From positions 1-33,120 of the forward strand of contig JAVBMU010000132.1 in the NCBI GenBank assembly GCA_031552185.1: a stretch of 33,120 nt of DNA, written 5' to 3'. The notes beneath the pieces are model-generated. The model was not told where the DNA came from and did not search any database. It worked only from the letters and a program-made list of their open reading frames with translations. The DNA is from JAVBMU01 sp031552185. GTDB taxonomy: Bacteria > Actinomycetota > Actinomycetes > Actinomycetales > Cellulomonadaceae. A program made the translations under genes and the position numbers. Shown here one piece after another: positions 23,672-31,494 of this stretch. Numbering within the stretch: the first letter of the stretch is position 1; every line of letters starts with the position of its first letter.

Positions 23672-25066
23672 TCAGGAGGTGGGCCAGGACGCTTCGATCT
23701 CCGTCAGGACCTTGTTCGTGTCCTCGCCGGTGATCCACTTGACCATTCCGGTCCAGAAGGTGCCGGCGCCGACCTTGCCGGGCATCAGGTCGGATGCGTC
23801 GAATCGCGCGACGGCCTTCGGGTCGGCCAGGATCTGCGCCGAGAGCTTGTCGAACTCCGTGGCGAGGTTGTTCGGGTCCAGGCCCGTGTTAGCGGAGACC
23901 CAGCCGCCGTCCGGGGTGGCCTTGGCCTTGTTGTTCGCCCAGTCGGCCGACGAGAGGTAGGTCTGGAACGCCTTGACCTCGGGCCGGTCGTTGAAGGCCG
24001 CGACGAACTCGGCGCCGACCTCGACCGGCTTGATGTCCGTCTGGTCCGTGGGCAGGTAGAAGGCGTAGACGTCGCCGTCGGGCGCGACGGTCGTGCCCGG
24101 CTTCCACTGCGTCTGGTAGAAGTTCGCGGCGCGGCTCATGTAGCACTTGCCGGACAGGATCGGGAAGCCCGCGTCGGTCCACGGGGTGGTCGCGATCGAC
24201 TTCACCGCGCCCAGGCCGGCGTTGACGTAGTTCGGGTCCTTCAGGACCGTGCCGACCGTGTCGAGCGCCGTGGCGATCTTCGGGTCGTTGAAGGGGATCT
24301 CGTGCTTGTACCACTGGTCGTACGTGTCAGGGCCGGCGGTGCGCAGCACCAGGTCCTCGAGCCAATCGGTGGCGGGCCAGCCGGTCGCGTCACCGGATTC
24401 GATCCCGGCGCACCAGACTGGCTTGTTCGTCTTGGCCTGGATCTCCTTGGTGAGCGCCATCAGGTCGGCCCACGTGGTGGGAACCTCGTAGCCGCCGTCC
24501 TCGAACATCTTGGGCGAGTACCAGACGTAGGACTTCACGTTGGAGCCGAGCGGGGCCGCGTAGAAGGTGCCGTCGACCGTCCCGTACTCCTTCCAGGACT
24601 CTTCCCAGTTCTTGTCGACGTTCGCCTCGACCTCGGCGGGCGCGGGCACGACCTTCTTGGTCTGGTCCACGAGCGTGGCCAGCAGGCCGGGCTGCGGCAC
24701 GTAAGCGATATCCGGCGCGTTGCCGGCCTTGATCCGCACCAGGAGCTGCGCCTCGAATTCGCGCGAGGCCTCGTACTGAATCGTGACGCCGGTGCACTCC
24801 TCGAACGGCTTGTAGGAGTCGATCTGCGTCTTGCCCTCGGGGTCGACGATCGAGGTGTAGACGTGCACCTTCTTGCCCTTGAGGTCGCCGAAGCTCTGGT
24901 AAGCGGCGCAGTCGATCCCGGCCACAGACGCGGCGTCGCCGCTCGAGTCGCTGTCGCTGCTGCCCCCGCCGCCGGAACACGCGGCGAGCGCGAACGCCAG
25001 GCTCAGCCCCCCGGCGACCGCGGCCAGGCGCCGGCTTCGCGGCGCCGACTTGGTCATTGCGGACAT
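23672..25066 (-). CDS. CUT1 carbohydrate-binding lipoprotein
   Basis: A 464-residue extracellular solute-binding protein of family 1. The signal peptide ends in the lipobox LAAC (27-30), so the mature protein is lipid-anchored at Cys30, followed by a Gly/Ser/Asp linker. Body motifs include KKVHVYTSIVDPEGKTQIDSY, GNAPDIAYVPQPG, VWYSPKMFEDGGYEVPTTWADLMAL and a C-terminal FWTGMVKWITGEDTNKVLTEIE. These recall AglE-type alpha-glucoside-binding proteins; the true ligand is unknown. The ATG at 25066 has GGAGG 6 bases upstream, so it is preferred over the one at 25081. It heads the transporter operon. Upstream inverted repeats at 25110-25123 and 25141-25154 may bind a regulator. Confidence 0.95.
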   Translation of the reverse strand: MSAMTKSAPRSRRLAAVAGGLSLAFALAACSGGGGSSDSDSSGDAASVAGIDCAAYQSFGDLKGKKVHVYTSIVDPEGKTQIDSYKPFEECTGVTIQYEASREFEAQLLVRIKAGNAPDIAYVPQPGLLATLVDQTKKVVPAPAEVEANVDKNWEESWKEYGTVDGTFYAAPLGSNVKSYVWYSPKMFEDGGYEVPTTWADLMALTKEIQAKTNKPVWCAGIESGDATGWPATDWLEDLVLRTAGPDTYDQWYKHEIPFNDPKIATALDTVGTVLKDPNYVNAGLGAVKSIATTPWTDAGFPILSGKCYMSRAANFYQTQWKPGTTVAPDGDVYAFYLPTDQTDIKPVEVGAEFVAAFNDRPEVKAFQTYLSSADWANNKAKATPDGGWVSANTGLDPNNLATEFDKLSAQILADPKAVARFDASDLMPGKVGAGTFWTGMVKWITGEDTNKVLTEIEASWPTS

Positions 25067-25109
25067 GTGATTCCTCCACATCGGTGTGGGACGAGATCCG
25101 ACAGATCAC

Positions 25110-25154
25110 AGCGCGGATGCGCTTTCGGCCCAATTAACACCATCAAAGCTGATG
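25110..25154. promoter_or_regulatory. Possible operators upstream of the sugar ABC operon
   Basis: Two inverted repeats lie 44-88 bases before the binding-protein start: AGCGC-GGAT-GCGCT (25110-25123) and CATCA-AAGC-TGATG (25141-25154). Arms are only 5 bp. Neither matches the GACAGCGCTGTC operator of the mannosidase locus, and no confident promoter hexamers were placed. Confidence 0.3.
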
Positions 25155-25355
25155 CAACGAATCCCGCAAGCCGTACAGCGGCTTTCGGGATAACGATTGA
25201 GTCACGCGTGGGAGCGCAACCATGCACGATTCCACCTCCGCCTCGCGAGGCTTTCGGCCGCACCTCAACCCGGCCGGGCCGACCAGCTAAACCTCCGTTT
25301 TGTCCGCGGAAGCCGCCGCTCGCCGGCCGGTCCGGACCGGTGGCGCACCGGCCGG

Positions 25356-25361
25356 TAAAGT
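25356..25361 (+). promoter_or_regulatory. -10 element upstream of methionine aminopeptidase gene
   Basis: TAAAGT lies 42 bases before the GTG at 25404. With the GGGAGAAAG ribosome site in between, this implies a normal short leader rather than a leaderless message. Confidence 0.4.
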
Positions 25362-25403
25362 GACGCGCGATGCGGCCGAGGCGCGGCTGCGCGGGAGAAA
25401 GCC

Positions 25404-26201
25404 GTGGCGATGATCGAACTACGAACGCCTGCCGAGATCGAGCAGATGCGGCCCGCCGGGGCTTTCGTCGCCGACGTCCTGATCGCCGCTCGGGCCGCGG
25501 CCCGGCCCGGCGTGACACTGCTGGAGATCGACGAACTCGTGCACGGCATGATCCGGGAGCGCGGCGCGACGTCGTGCTACATCGACTACCACCCCTCCTT
25601 CGGCGCGATGCCGTTCGGCCGGACCATCTGCACCTCGGTGAACGACGCCGTCCTGCACGGCCTCCCGTCCGACTACACCTTGGTCGACGGCGACCTGATC
25701 AGCCTCGATTTCGCGGCATCGGTCGACGGTTGGGTCGCCGACAGTTCGGTCTCTGTGATCGTCGGCACGCCCCGGCCGGATGCGGCCGGGGAGGAGGACC
25801 GCAAGCTGATCGAAACGACCGAGCGCGCGCTGGCCGCGGGGATCGCCGCGGCCCGCGTCGGAAACCGGGTCGGTGACATCTCGGCCGCCATCGCCGACGT
25901 CGCCCGCGCGGCCGGCTATCCGATCAATACCGACTTCGGCGGGCACGGCGTCGGGCGGGAAATGCACGGGGACCCGCACGTGCCCAACAACGGGCGGCGC
26001 GGCCGCGGGTTCCCGCTACAGGCCGGCCTGGTCATCGCCATCGAACCGTGGTTCTGCACCGGCACGGACGAGGTCTACCAGGACCGGGACGGGTGGACGC
26101 TGCGCTCGGCCGACGGCTCGCGCGGCGCGCACAGCGAGCACACCATCGCCGTAACCCCGGACGGGCCGATCGTCCTGACGGCGCGCGAAGGCCGCGAGTA
26201 G
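25404..26201 (+). CDS. map: Type I methionine aminopeptidase
   Basis: A 265-residue dinuclear metalloenzyme that removes the initiator methionine from nascent proteins in the cytosol. The pita-bread metal ligands are all visible: Asp102 (SLDFAAS), Asp113 (GWVADSS), His181 (GGHGVGREMH), Glu214 (IEPWF) and Glu245 (HSEHTI). The substrate-pocket histidine is in YIDYHPSF (His63). The GTG at 25404 is preceded by GGGAGAAAG. It is the short type without the N-terminal SH3-binding extension seen in some actinobacterial paralogues, and actinobacteria often carry two or more map genes, so this may not be the only copy. It stands alone upstream of hipBA. Confidence 0.95.
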   Translation: MAMIELRTPAEIEQMRPAGAFVADVLIAARAAARPGVTLLEIDELVHGMIRERGATSCYIDYHPSFGAMPFGRTICTSVNDAVLHGLPSDYTLVDGDLISLDFAASVDGWVADSSVSVIVGTPRPDAAGEEDRKLIETTERALAAGIAAARVGNRVGDISAAIADVARAAGYPINTDFGGHGVGREMHGDPHVPNNGRRGRGFPLQAGLVIAIEPWFCTGTDEVYQDRDGWTLRSADGSRGAHSEHTIAVTPDGPIVLTAREGRE

Positions 26202-26210
26202 CCGCGGGGA

Positions 26211-26280
26211 ATGTCACGGTTCCGTGACATTCAGGGAAGTCACAAACTTGTGACATCAGTCAATGTCACGGTACCATGAC
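26211..26280. promoter_or_regulatory. hipBA operator array, three sites at 26-bp spacing, with promoter
   Basis: Three palindromes share GTCAC-N6-GTGAC: ATGTCACGG-TT-CCGTGACAT (26211-26230), GTCACAA-AC-TTGTGAC (26239-26254) and the imperfect GTCACGGTACCATGAC (26265-26280). Their centres at 26220.5, 26246.5 and 26272.5 are exactly 26 bp apart. A promoter fits inside: TTGTGA (26248-26253), an 18-base spacer, TACCAT (26272-26277), then 6 bases to the GTG at 26284. Sites 2 and 3 thus cover the -35 and -10, as expected for HipB autorepression. Confidence 0.8.
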
Positions 26281-26283
26281 TTT

Positions 26284-26559
26284 GTGTCCATCGGAGTCGC
26301 CCGGAATGAGATTGAGCTGGGGGCACTCCTGCACGCGCGCCGGCGCTCGTTGGGTCTTACCCAGGCGCAGGTGGCCGCGCAGGCAGGCGTGTCCCGCGCC
26401 TTCGTCGTGGACCTCGAACGCGGCAAACGCACCGGCGCCGAGTTGGGCCGCGTCCTGGCCGTCACCAAGGCGCTCAATGCGGGTCTGGCGCTGACCGAGG
26501 TGGCGCCGGACACGTTTGACTCCGTGCTCGACCGGCTGCTGGGCGGCGGATCCGGATGA
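26284..26559 (+). CDS. hipB: HipB-like antitoxin
   Basis: A 91-residue Xre/HipB helix-turn-helix protein. The DNA-binding region is LGALLHARRRSLGLTQAQVA followed by AQAGVSRAFVVDLERGKRTG. It should neutralise the downstream HipA kinase and repress the operon by binding the palindromes at 26211-26280. The start is a choice: an ATG at 26263 lies before the third operator but lacks a Shine-Dalgarno, whereas the GTG at 26284 sits exactly 6 bases after a TACCAT -10 and fits the leaderless pattern of this genome. I favour the GTG. The stop overlaps the hipA start (ATGA). Confidence 0.9.
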   Translation: MSIGVARNEIELGALLHARRRSLGLTQAQVAAQAGVSRAFVVDLERGKRTGAELGRVLAVTKALNAGLALTEVAPDTFDSVLDRLLGGGSG

Positions 26560-27959
26560 CCGGCACCGATCGACTCGCATTCGGGCTGTACGGTCGGCGA
26601 GCGGGCGTCATCGAACGCATCGGTGGCCGAATACGCCTGGACTACGACGCCGACTACATCGGCCGGCCCGATCCGACGCCGCTCTCCCTATCCCTCCCGC
26701 TGGCCGGCGAGCCGGCGCGCACCGCCCGCGCAGTGAACGCCTATCTCGCGGGACTCTTGCCGGACCACAAGAACCTGCGTGATCGTTGGTCAAGACGCCA
26801 TGCGGTCAGACTCGGCGACAACTTCGGCCTGGTCGCTGCGATCGGCCTCGACTGCGCAGGTGGTGCAGTCTTTGCGCGCGAGGACGAGATCGTCGACGCG
26901 CTGGCGTCCAAGGGGCACATCGAACCGGTCTCCCGGGCCTGGATCGCCGAGCGCCTTCGCACCCTGCGGCACGATCAGAACGCGTGGCACGAGGACGATG
27001 AGCACTGGAGCCTCGCCGGCGGGCAGGGGAAGTTCACGCTCACGCGTCTACCTGACGGTTGGGGCGTCGGCTCGGGGGCGGTCCCATCAACCCACATCGT
27101 CAAGCCCGGCATCGGGTGGATCGACGGGCAGGCGTTGGCCGAGCATGTCAGCATGCGGACACTCGCCCTGGCGGGTCTGCCAGTCGCCGAGACGCAATTT
27201 GACGTGTTCGAGGATCAGCCCGCGATCATCGTCGCGCGCTTCGACCGGCGGGACGACGCCGGCAGGATCGATCGGATTCACCAGGAGGACATGCTCCAAG
27301 CGCTGGCCGTGATGCCCGAGCACAAGTACGAAGCCGACGCGGGTCCCGGCGTCGAACGGATCGCGCGCCTGCTGCGCTCAGTCGCCGGCGGCGACGCAGT
27401 CGCCCGGTTCGCGGACGCCGTCGTCGCGAATCACCTCCTGGCGGCGCCGGACGCACACGCAAAGAACTACTCTGTGCTGCTCGCGGGCGGCCAGGTGGCC
27501 CTCGCGCCAATGTATGACGTCTCGACCGGCTTGCTCCCGCGCCCGGGAGGCCGGTTGTTCCGGACCGGCGCAATGTCGATCGGCGGGGAGAAGCGTTTTG
27601 GTGATGTGGAGGCCAAGAACTGGCGGAAGTTCGCCGGCATCGTGGGCCAGGAAGAAGACCGGCTCCTGGCGCGGGTAAGCGAACTGGCCGACGTCATCCC
27701 CCGGGCCTTCGCCGCCGCCCTCGACGAACTCGAGCCCGATACCCCTGGTCGCGAAGCGCTGCGCCAGGTCGCACTTCCGCTCTTGGAAACGATCAACGCG
27801 CAGACTGTCCGGGGGCTGACCGGGACCCGCCGCGTGGCGGGCAGGATTTACGTGCCCTTCATGGACACCCTCGACCCGCGGCCGGAGCCTGCGTCGGAGG
27901 TGAGGTGGGACGCTCCCGACGGCGCGGCTCCGCCGAGCGCCGCCCAACGGGGCGGCTGA
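26556..27959 (+). CDS. hipA: HipA-like serine/threonine kinase toxin
   Basis: A 467-residue kinase toxin of the HipBA type. E. coli HipA phosphorylates glutamyl-tRNA synthetase and induces dormancy; the target here is unknown. Visible parts: the N-terminal HipA domain (~5-110); the regulatory loop WSLAGGQGKF with Ser152 where E. coli HipA has the autophosphorylated Ser150; ATP-binding HIVKPG (180-185); ARFDRR (228-232); catalytic Asp299 with Asn304 in PDAHAKNYS; and metal-binding Asp321 in APMYDVSTG. All key residues appear intact, so it should be active. The C-terminal ~35 residues are a low-complexity tail rich in Pro/Ala. It overlaps hipB by 4 bases and is convergent with the HAD gene. Confidence 0.93.
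   Translation: MTGTDRLAFGLYGRRAGVIERIGGRIRLDYDADYIGRPDPTPLSLSLPLAGEPARTARAVNAYLAGLLPDHKNLRDRWSRRHAVRLGDNFGLVAAIGLDCAGGAVFAREDEIVDALASKGHIEPVSRAWIAERLRTLRHDQNAWHEDDEHWSLAGGQGKFTLTRLPDGWGVGSGAVPSTHIVKPGIGWIDGQALAEHVSMRTLALAGLPVAETQFDVFEDQPAIIVARFDRRDDAGRIDRIHQEDMLQALAVMPEHKYEADAGPGVERIARLLRSVAGGDAVARFADAVVANHLLAAPDAHAKNYSVLLAGGQVALAPMYDVSTGLLPRPGGRLFRTGAMSIGGEKRFGDVEAKNWRKFAGIVGQEEDRLLARVSELADVIPRAFAAALDELEPDTPGREALRQVALPLLETINAQTVRGLTGTRRVAGRIYVPFMDTLDPRPEPASEVRWDAPDGAAPPSAAQRGG
27939..27956. terminator. Hairpin at the hipA/HAD convergence
   Basis: Perfect GCCGCCC-AACG-GGGCGGC hairpin ending at the last sense codon of hipA, 20 bases before the end of the oppositely oriented HAD gene. It may serve both genes. 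There is no T-run. Confidence 0.45.
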
Positions 27960-27976
27960 GCTCCGCCGTCGGGCCG

Positions 27977-28837
27977 CTACCGCATCGGCGGCAACAGGCT
28001 GCGCAGCACGGGCACGGCGCCGTCCTCGGCGATCGTGCCGGTGACCTCGTTCGCCGCGGCCCGGACCTGATCGTCCGCGTGCCCCATGGCGACGCCGCGC
28101 GCCGCCCAGCGCAGCATCTCCAGGTCGTTCGAGCCGTCGCCGACGGCGACCGTCCGATGCGGCTGGATGTTCAGCGCCCGGCGCATGCCCTCGAGCGCAG
28201 TCGCCTTGGTGACGCCCTCGGGCGCGATGTCCATCCACGCGGTCCAGCCGATCGCGTAGGTGACGTCCTCCAGGCCGAGGCGCTCCACCCGGCGGTGGAA
28301 GTCGTCCCGATCGCCGCCGGGCGCCCGCACCACCACGCGGGTGACCTCGGTGCGCCACAGGTCCTCGAATGGAACCACCTGCTGCGCCCCGCCGAGTTCG
28401 CCGTCGGGAAACTCCTCGGAGAGCCGGAACCCGATCCCGATGTCCTCCACGGCGTAGCGCGCCTCGGGCAGGTGCTCGCGCAGGAGGCGCAGCGCGGGCT
28501 CCGGGTCGAAGGTCACCACGTCCCGCAGCGCGAACCCGCTCGGTTCGGCCGGGTCCAGCCAGGCGGTCACCGCGCCGTTGGAGCAGACGGCGAAGCCGGC
28601 GTCCAGGTTCAGTTCCCGGGCCACGGGCAGCACCGCGACGAGCGACCGACCGGTCGCGAGCACCACATGGTGCCCCGCGGACCGGACGTCGGCGACGGCC
28701 TGCCGCACGTCGTCGGAGATCTCCTGGTCGTACGTCGCCACCGTGCCGTCAATGTCCAGCGCGACCAGGTACGGCTCGGCGCCCGGCCGGCCGTGACCGA
28801 GGGCACCGTTGGGGCTGAGGTCCGGCCCGAAGCTCAC
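27977..28837 (-). CDS. HAD-superfamily (Cof-type) hydrolase
   Basis: A 286-residue Cof/YbiV-like phosphatase of HAD subclass IIB. Motif I is ALDIDGTVA (Asp28 nucleophile and Asp30), motif II is VLATGRS, a conserved lysine lies in PEGVTKATAL, and motif IV is VAVGDGSNDLEMLRWA. Such enzymes dephosphorylate sugar phosphates or cofactor-like compounds; the substrate is not predictable. The GTG at 28837 overlaps the serS stop (GTGA), so the two genes are co-translated. A serS-HAD pair is a recurring arrangement in related actinobacteria, though no direct functional link is established. Confidence 0.92.
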   Translation of the reverse strand: MSFGPDLSPNGALGHGRPGAEPYLVALDIDGTVATYDQEISDDVRQAVADVRSAGHHVVLATGRSLVAVLPVARELNLDAGFAVCSNGAVTAWLDPAEPSGFALRDVVTFDPEPALRLLREHLPEARYAVEDIGIGFRLSEEFPDGELGGAQQVVPFEDLWRTEVTRVVVRAPGGDRDDFHRRVERLGLEDVTYAIGWTAWMDIAPEGVTKATALEGMRRALNIQPHRTVAVGDGSNDLEMLRWAARGVAMGHADDQVRAAANEVTGTIAEDGAVPVLRSLLPPMR

Positions 28838-30108
28838 CTCGCGACCGGCTCCAGCACCTCGAGTCCGCCGAGGTACGGCCGCAACGCGCCCGGCACGACG
28901 ACGGACCCGTCCGCCTGCTGGTGATTCTCGAGGATCGCCACGATCCACCTCGTGGTCGCGAGCGTCCCGTTCAGCGTCGCCACGGGTCGAGTCTCGCCCG
29001 ACGCCGCGCGTTCACGCACGCCCAGCCGCCGGGCCTGGAACGTGGTGCAGTTGGACGTCGAGGTCAGCTCCAGGTAGCGGCCCTGGCTGGGCAGCCAGGC
29101 CTCGCAGTCGAACTTGCGGGCGGCGCTCGAACCCAGGTCCCCGGCGGCCGTGTCGATCACGCGGTAGGGCAACTCGACCTTCGCCAGCATCCGCTCCTCG
29201 AAGCCGAGCAGCCGGTCGTGCTCGGCGGCGGCGTCCTGCTCCGCGCAGTAGGAGAACATCTCCACCTTGTGGAACTGGTGCACGCGGATGATGCCGCGGG
29301 TGTCCTTGCCGTAGGAGCCGGCCTCGCGGCGGTAACAGGCGCTCCACCCGGCGTAGCGCAGGGGTCCCTGGGCGAGATCGAGGATTTCGTTCGCGTGGTA
29401 GCCCGCGAGCGCCACCTCGCTGGTGCCGACCAGGTACAGGTCGTCGGCCTCCAGCCGGTAGATCTCATCCGCGTGCGCGCCGAGGAAGCCGGTGCCGGAC
29501 ATGATCTCCGGCCGGACCAGAGTCGGAGTGATCACCGGCGTGAAACCGTCCGCGACCGCCTGGTCCATCGCCATCGTCAGCAGGGCGAGTTCGAGCCGGG
29601 CGCCGACGCCGGTCAGGTAATAGAACCGCGCGCCGGAGACCTTCGCCCCGCGCTCGGTGTCGATGGCGCGCAGCCCCTCGCCGAGGTCCAAGTGGTCCAG
29701 CGGTGCGAAGCCCTCGGCCGCGAAGTCCCGCGGGGTGCCCACGTGCTTGCGGACGAGGTAGTCCTCCTCGCCGCCGGGCGGGGCGCCCACGACGACGTTC
29801 GAGATCCGGTTGAGCAGTTCGGTAACCTGGACCTGCGCCGCATCGGCCTCGCGCTGGCGGGCCTTGACCTCGTCGGCGAGTTGCCGCGTGCGGGCGAGCA
29901 GCGCCTGCTTGTCGGCGCCGGCTGCCGCGGCGACCTGCTTGCCGAGCGCCTTCTGCTCGGCGCGCAACCGCTCGAACTCCGTCAGCGAGGAGCGGCGGCG
30001 CACGTCCGCGTCGAGCGCGGCGTCCACCAGGGCGGGGTCGTCACCGCGGGCTCGCTGGCTCGCGCGGACGACGTCGGGATTGTCGCGGAGAAGGCGCAGA
30101 TCGATCAC
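28834..30108 (-). CDS. serS: Seryl-tRNA synthetase
   Basis: A 424-residue class IIa synthetase that charges tRNA-Ser (two of whose genes lie in this window). The N-terminal MIDLRLLRDNPDVVRAS leads into the long coiled-coil arm (~30-105) that grips the tRNA variable arm. The catalytic core has motif 2 (SACYRREAGSYGKDTRGIIR), the segment HQFHKVEMF, and motif 3 with LELTSTSNCTTFQARRLGVR. Length is normal. The start GTG at 30108 has no Shine-Dalgarno; instead TACGCT (30115-30120) lies exactly 6 bases upstream, so the message is probably leaderless. No T-box or other leader regulation is possible with such an arrangement. Confidence 0.98.
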   Translation of the reverse strand: MIDLRLLRDNPDVVRASQRARGDDPALVDAALDADVRRRSSLTEFERLRAEQKALGKQVAAAAGADKQALLARTRQLADEVKARQREADAAQVQVTELLNRISNVVVGAPPGGEEDYLVRKHVGTPRDFAAEGFAPLDHLDLGEGLRAIDTERGAKVSGARFYYLTGVGARLELALLTMAMDQAVADGFTPVITPTLVRPEIMSGTGFLGAHADEIYRLEADDLYLVGTSEVALAGYHANEILDLAQGPLRYAGWSACYRREAGSYGKDTRGIIRVHQFHKVEMFSYCAEQDAAAEHDRLLGFEERMLAKVELPYRVIDTAAGDLGSSAARKFDCEAWLPSQGRYLELTSTSNCTTFQARRLGVRERAASGETRPVATLNGTLATTRWIVAILENHQQADGSVVVPGALRPYLGGLEVLEPVAR

Positions 30109-30114
30109 CCGTGC

Positions 30115-30120
30115 AGCGTA
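30115..30120 (-). promoter_or_regulatory. -10 element for leaderless serS mRNA
   Basis: Minus-strand TACGCT, 6 bases before the GTG at 30108. No clear -35 at the expected distance. Confidence 0.6.
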
Positions 30121-30202
30121 ACGGTCCGCCGACCTCGGCCGCGCCGTGATTTCCGACCCACCCGCGGTGGTACTTGGACTGCGGCTCGGGCGCGCTTCGG
30201 GC

Positions 30203-30208
30203 TAACGT
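30203..30208 (+). promoter_or_regulatory. -10 element for the leader ORF and diacylglycerol kinase
   Basis: TAACGT lies exactly 6 bases before the ATG at 30215, so transcription should begin at that ATG. Confidence 0.55.
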
Positions 30209-30214
30209 GGCGCC

Positions 30215-30241
30215 ATGACCTCGACGAGGGCGCGGCCATGA
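30215..30241 (+). CDS. Eight-codon leaderless leader ORF
   Basis: ATG at 30215 opens an 8-residue frame, MTSTRARP, ending in a TGA at 30239-30241 that overlaps the ATG of the kinase gene (ATGA at 30238-30241). The -10 TAACGT 6 bases before it predicts that the mRNA begins with this ATG. GAGGG inside the mini-frame (30226-30230) could act as the ribosome site for the kinase. Ribosomes starting on the leaderless end would terminate exactly at the kinase start and could reinitiate. This is inference from layout only. Confidence 0.45.
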   Translation: MTSTRARP

Positions 30242-31353
30242 CGGGCATGGAATGGCTCGGCATCATCGCGATCTCCCTCGGCACCGCCATGCTCGGCCTC
30301 GTCATCGGGATGCGGGTGCAGCGGACCAGGGGGCGGCTCCCGGCAGATCGGCCGCCCGACCCGGCGGTCGCCGCCCGGCAGGAACGCATCGCGTTCGTCG
30401 TCAACCCGACCAAGCCCGATGCCCCCAAGCTGCGGGAGCTGGTCCAGGGGGTCTTCGGCGATGCCGAGTTCCGGCCGATGTGGTTCGAGACGACCGTGGC
30501 CGATCCCGGCGTCGGGCAGGCGCGAGCCGCGCTGGACCAGGGGGCCGACGTCGTCGTCGCCGTGGGCGGCGACGGGACGGTCCGCGCCGTCGCCGAGGCG
30601 ATGGCCGGCTCCGGTCGGCCGATGGGGCTGATCCCGCTCGGGACCGGAAATCTGCTCGCCCGCAATCTCGACCTGCCCGTGGGCGATCCCGACGCGGCGC
30701 TGCGGACGATCCTGACCGGCGCGGATCGCGCGATCGACGTCGGCCGGATCCGGGTCCTGGAGTACGCGCGGGGCGGCGCCGACGCCGGCCGCGGGGCGGA
30801 CCCGGACCACATCGCGGACCCGGACCAAGACCACCTTTTTCTCGTGATTGCCGGCCTCGGCTTCGACGCCGCGATGGTCGCCGACACCAATGACGGCCTG
30901 AAGGCCAAGGTCGGCTGGATGGCGTACTTCGTGAGCGGCCTGCGCCACCTGCACGGGCGCCGGATGCGGGCGCGGATCACGGTGGACGACGCCGAGCCCG
31001 TCGGCGCCCGGCTGCGGACCCTGATGATCGGCAACTGCGGCAAGCTACCCGGGGGATTCACCCTGCTGCCCGATGCGCGGATCGACGACGGGATCCTCGA
31101 CATCGCGGCCGTGGACACCAAGGTCGGCGTGGTGGGGTGGGCGCAGCTGTTCGGCGAGGTCGTGCTGCAGGGGTTGGGGATGCGCAACGACCTGCCGGCC
31201 AAGATCGGGCGGATCGATCACACCCGCGGCCGGCGGGTGCGGGTGCGGATCGACGGCGGGGAGCACGCCCAGGTCGACGGCGATGTGCTCGGGGTGGCGA
31301 CGGAGATCGAGTCCTGGGTGGAGCCCGGGGCGCTGCTGGTGCGGACGGGCTGA
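30238..31353 (+). CDS. Diacylglycerol/sphingosine kinase-like lipid kinase (YegS/DgkB type)
   Basis: A 371-residue lipid kinase. One N-terminal membrane helix (~6-26, WLGIIAISLGTAMLGLVIGM) anchors it, followed by a short linker and the DAGK catalytic domain with VVNPTKP (54-60), the nucleotide-binding VGGDGTV (109-115) and PLGTGNLLARN (133-143). The C-terminal beta-sandwich includes LVIAGLGFDAAMV, MIGNCGKLPGGFTLLPDARIDDG and VDGDVLG. It likely phosphorylates diacylglycerol or a related lipid. The membrane anchor is absent from most DgkB/YegS proteins. The ATG at 30238 overlaps the stop of an 8-codon leader ORF and has GAGGG 7 bases upstream. It is divergent from serS. Confidence 0.93.
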   Translation: MTGMEWLGIIAISLGTAMLGLVIGMRVQRTRGRLPADRPPDPAVAARQERIAFVVNPTKPDAPKLRELVQGVFGDAEFRPMWFETTVADPGVGQARAALDQGADVVVAVGGDGTVRAVAEAMAGSGRPMGLIPLGTGNLLARNLDLPVGDPDAALRTILTGADRAIDVGRIRVLEYARGGADAGRGADPDHIADPDQDHLFLVIAGLGFDAAMVADTNDGLKAKVGWMAYFVSGLRHLHGRRMRARITVDDAEPVGARLRTLMIGNCGKLPGGFTLLPDARIDDGILDIAAVDTKVGVVGWAQLFGEVVLQGLGMRNDLPAKIGRIDHTRGRRVRVRIDGGEHAQVDGDVLGVATEIESWVEPGALLVRTG

Positions 31354-31395
31354 GCGCGCTGGATGGGTGATTCTGATTGCTGCGGCAACCCGGCC

Positions 31396-31412
31396 GCCGA
31401 AGCGTTTTCGGC
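31396..31412 (+). terminator. Weak hairpin after the lipid kinase gene
   Basis: GCCGAA-GCGTT-TTCGGC, a 6-bp stem 43 bases past the stop. No T-run follows. Confidence 0.35.
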
Positions 31413-31455
31413 TGCCGAACCCGCTCCGGCGCGTCCAATCCACGGCCCAAACACC

Positions 31456-31489
31456 GGGTGTGTCCGATGAACGGTGGGTGGGCCACGGC
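31456..31489. repeat. Left terminal inverted repeat of IS256 element
   Basis: Begins GGGTGTGTCCGATGAACGG and pairs with 32799-32832. Confidence 0.75.
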
Positions 31490-31494
31490 GTTCT

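Noticed and set aside
25131..25180. Possible -35/-10 hexamers for the sugar ABC operon (TTGCAT, TTAATT)
   Set aside because: The spacing is 15 bases or less and the -10 does not fit TANNNT, so no promoter was called.
26263..26283. ATG at 26263 as the hipB start
   Set aside because: It has no Shine-Dalgarno and would place the third operator and the -10 inside the coding region. The GTG at 26284 fits the promoter better, though the ATG cannot be fully excluded.
30109..30214. A T-box or other riboswitch in front of serS
   Set aside because: The predicted leaderless start leaves no 5' leader, and no T-box bulge or specifier structure is visible.
28921..30237. A plus-strand open frame running through the serS region into the lipid kinase gene
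   Set aside because: The part before 30238 is antisense to serS. The kinase begins at 30238 with its membrane helix.
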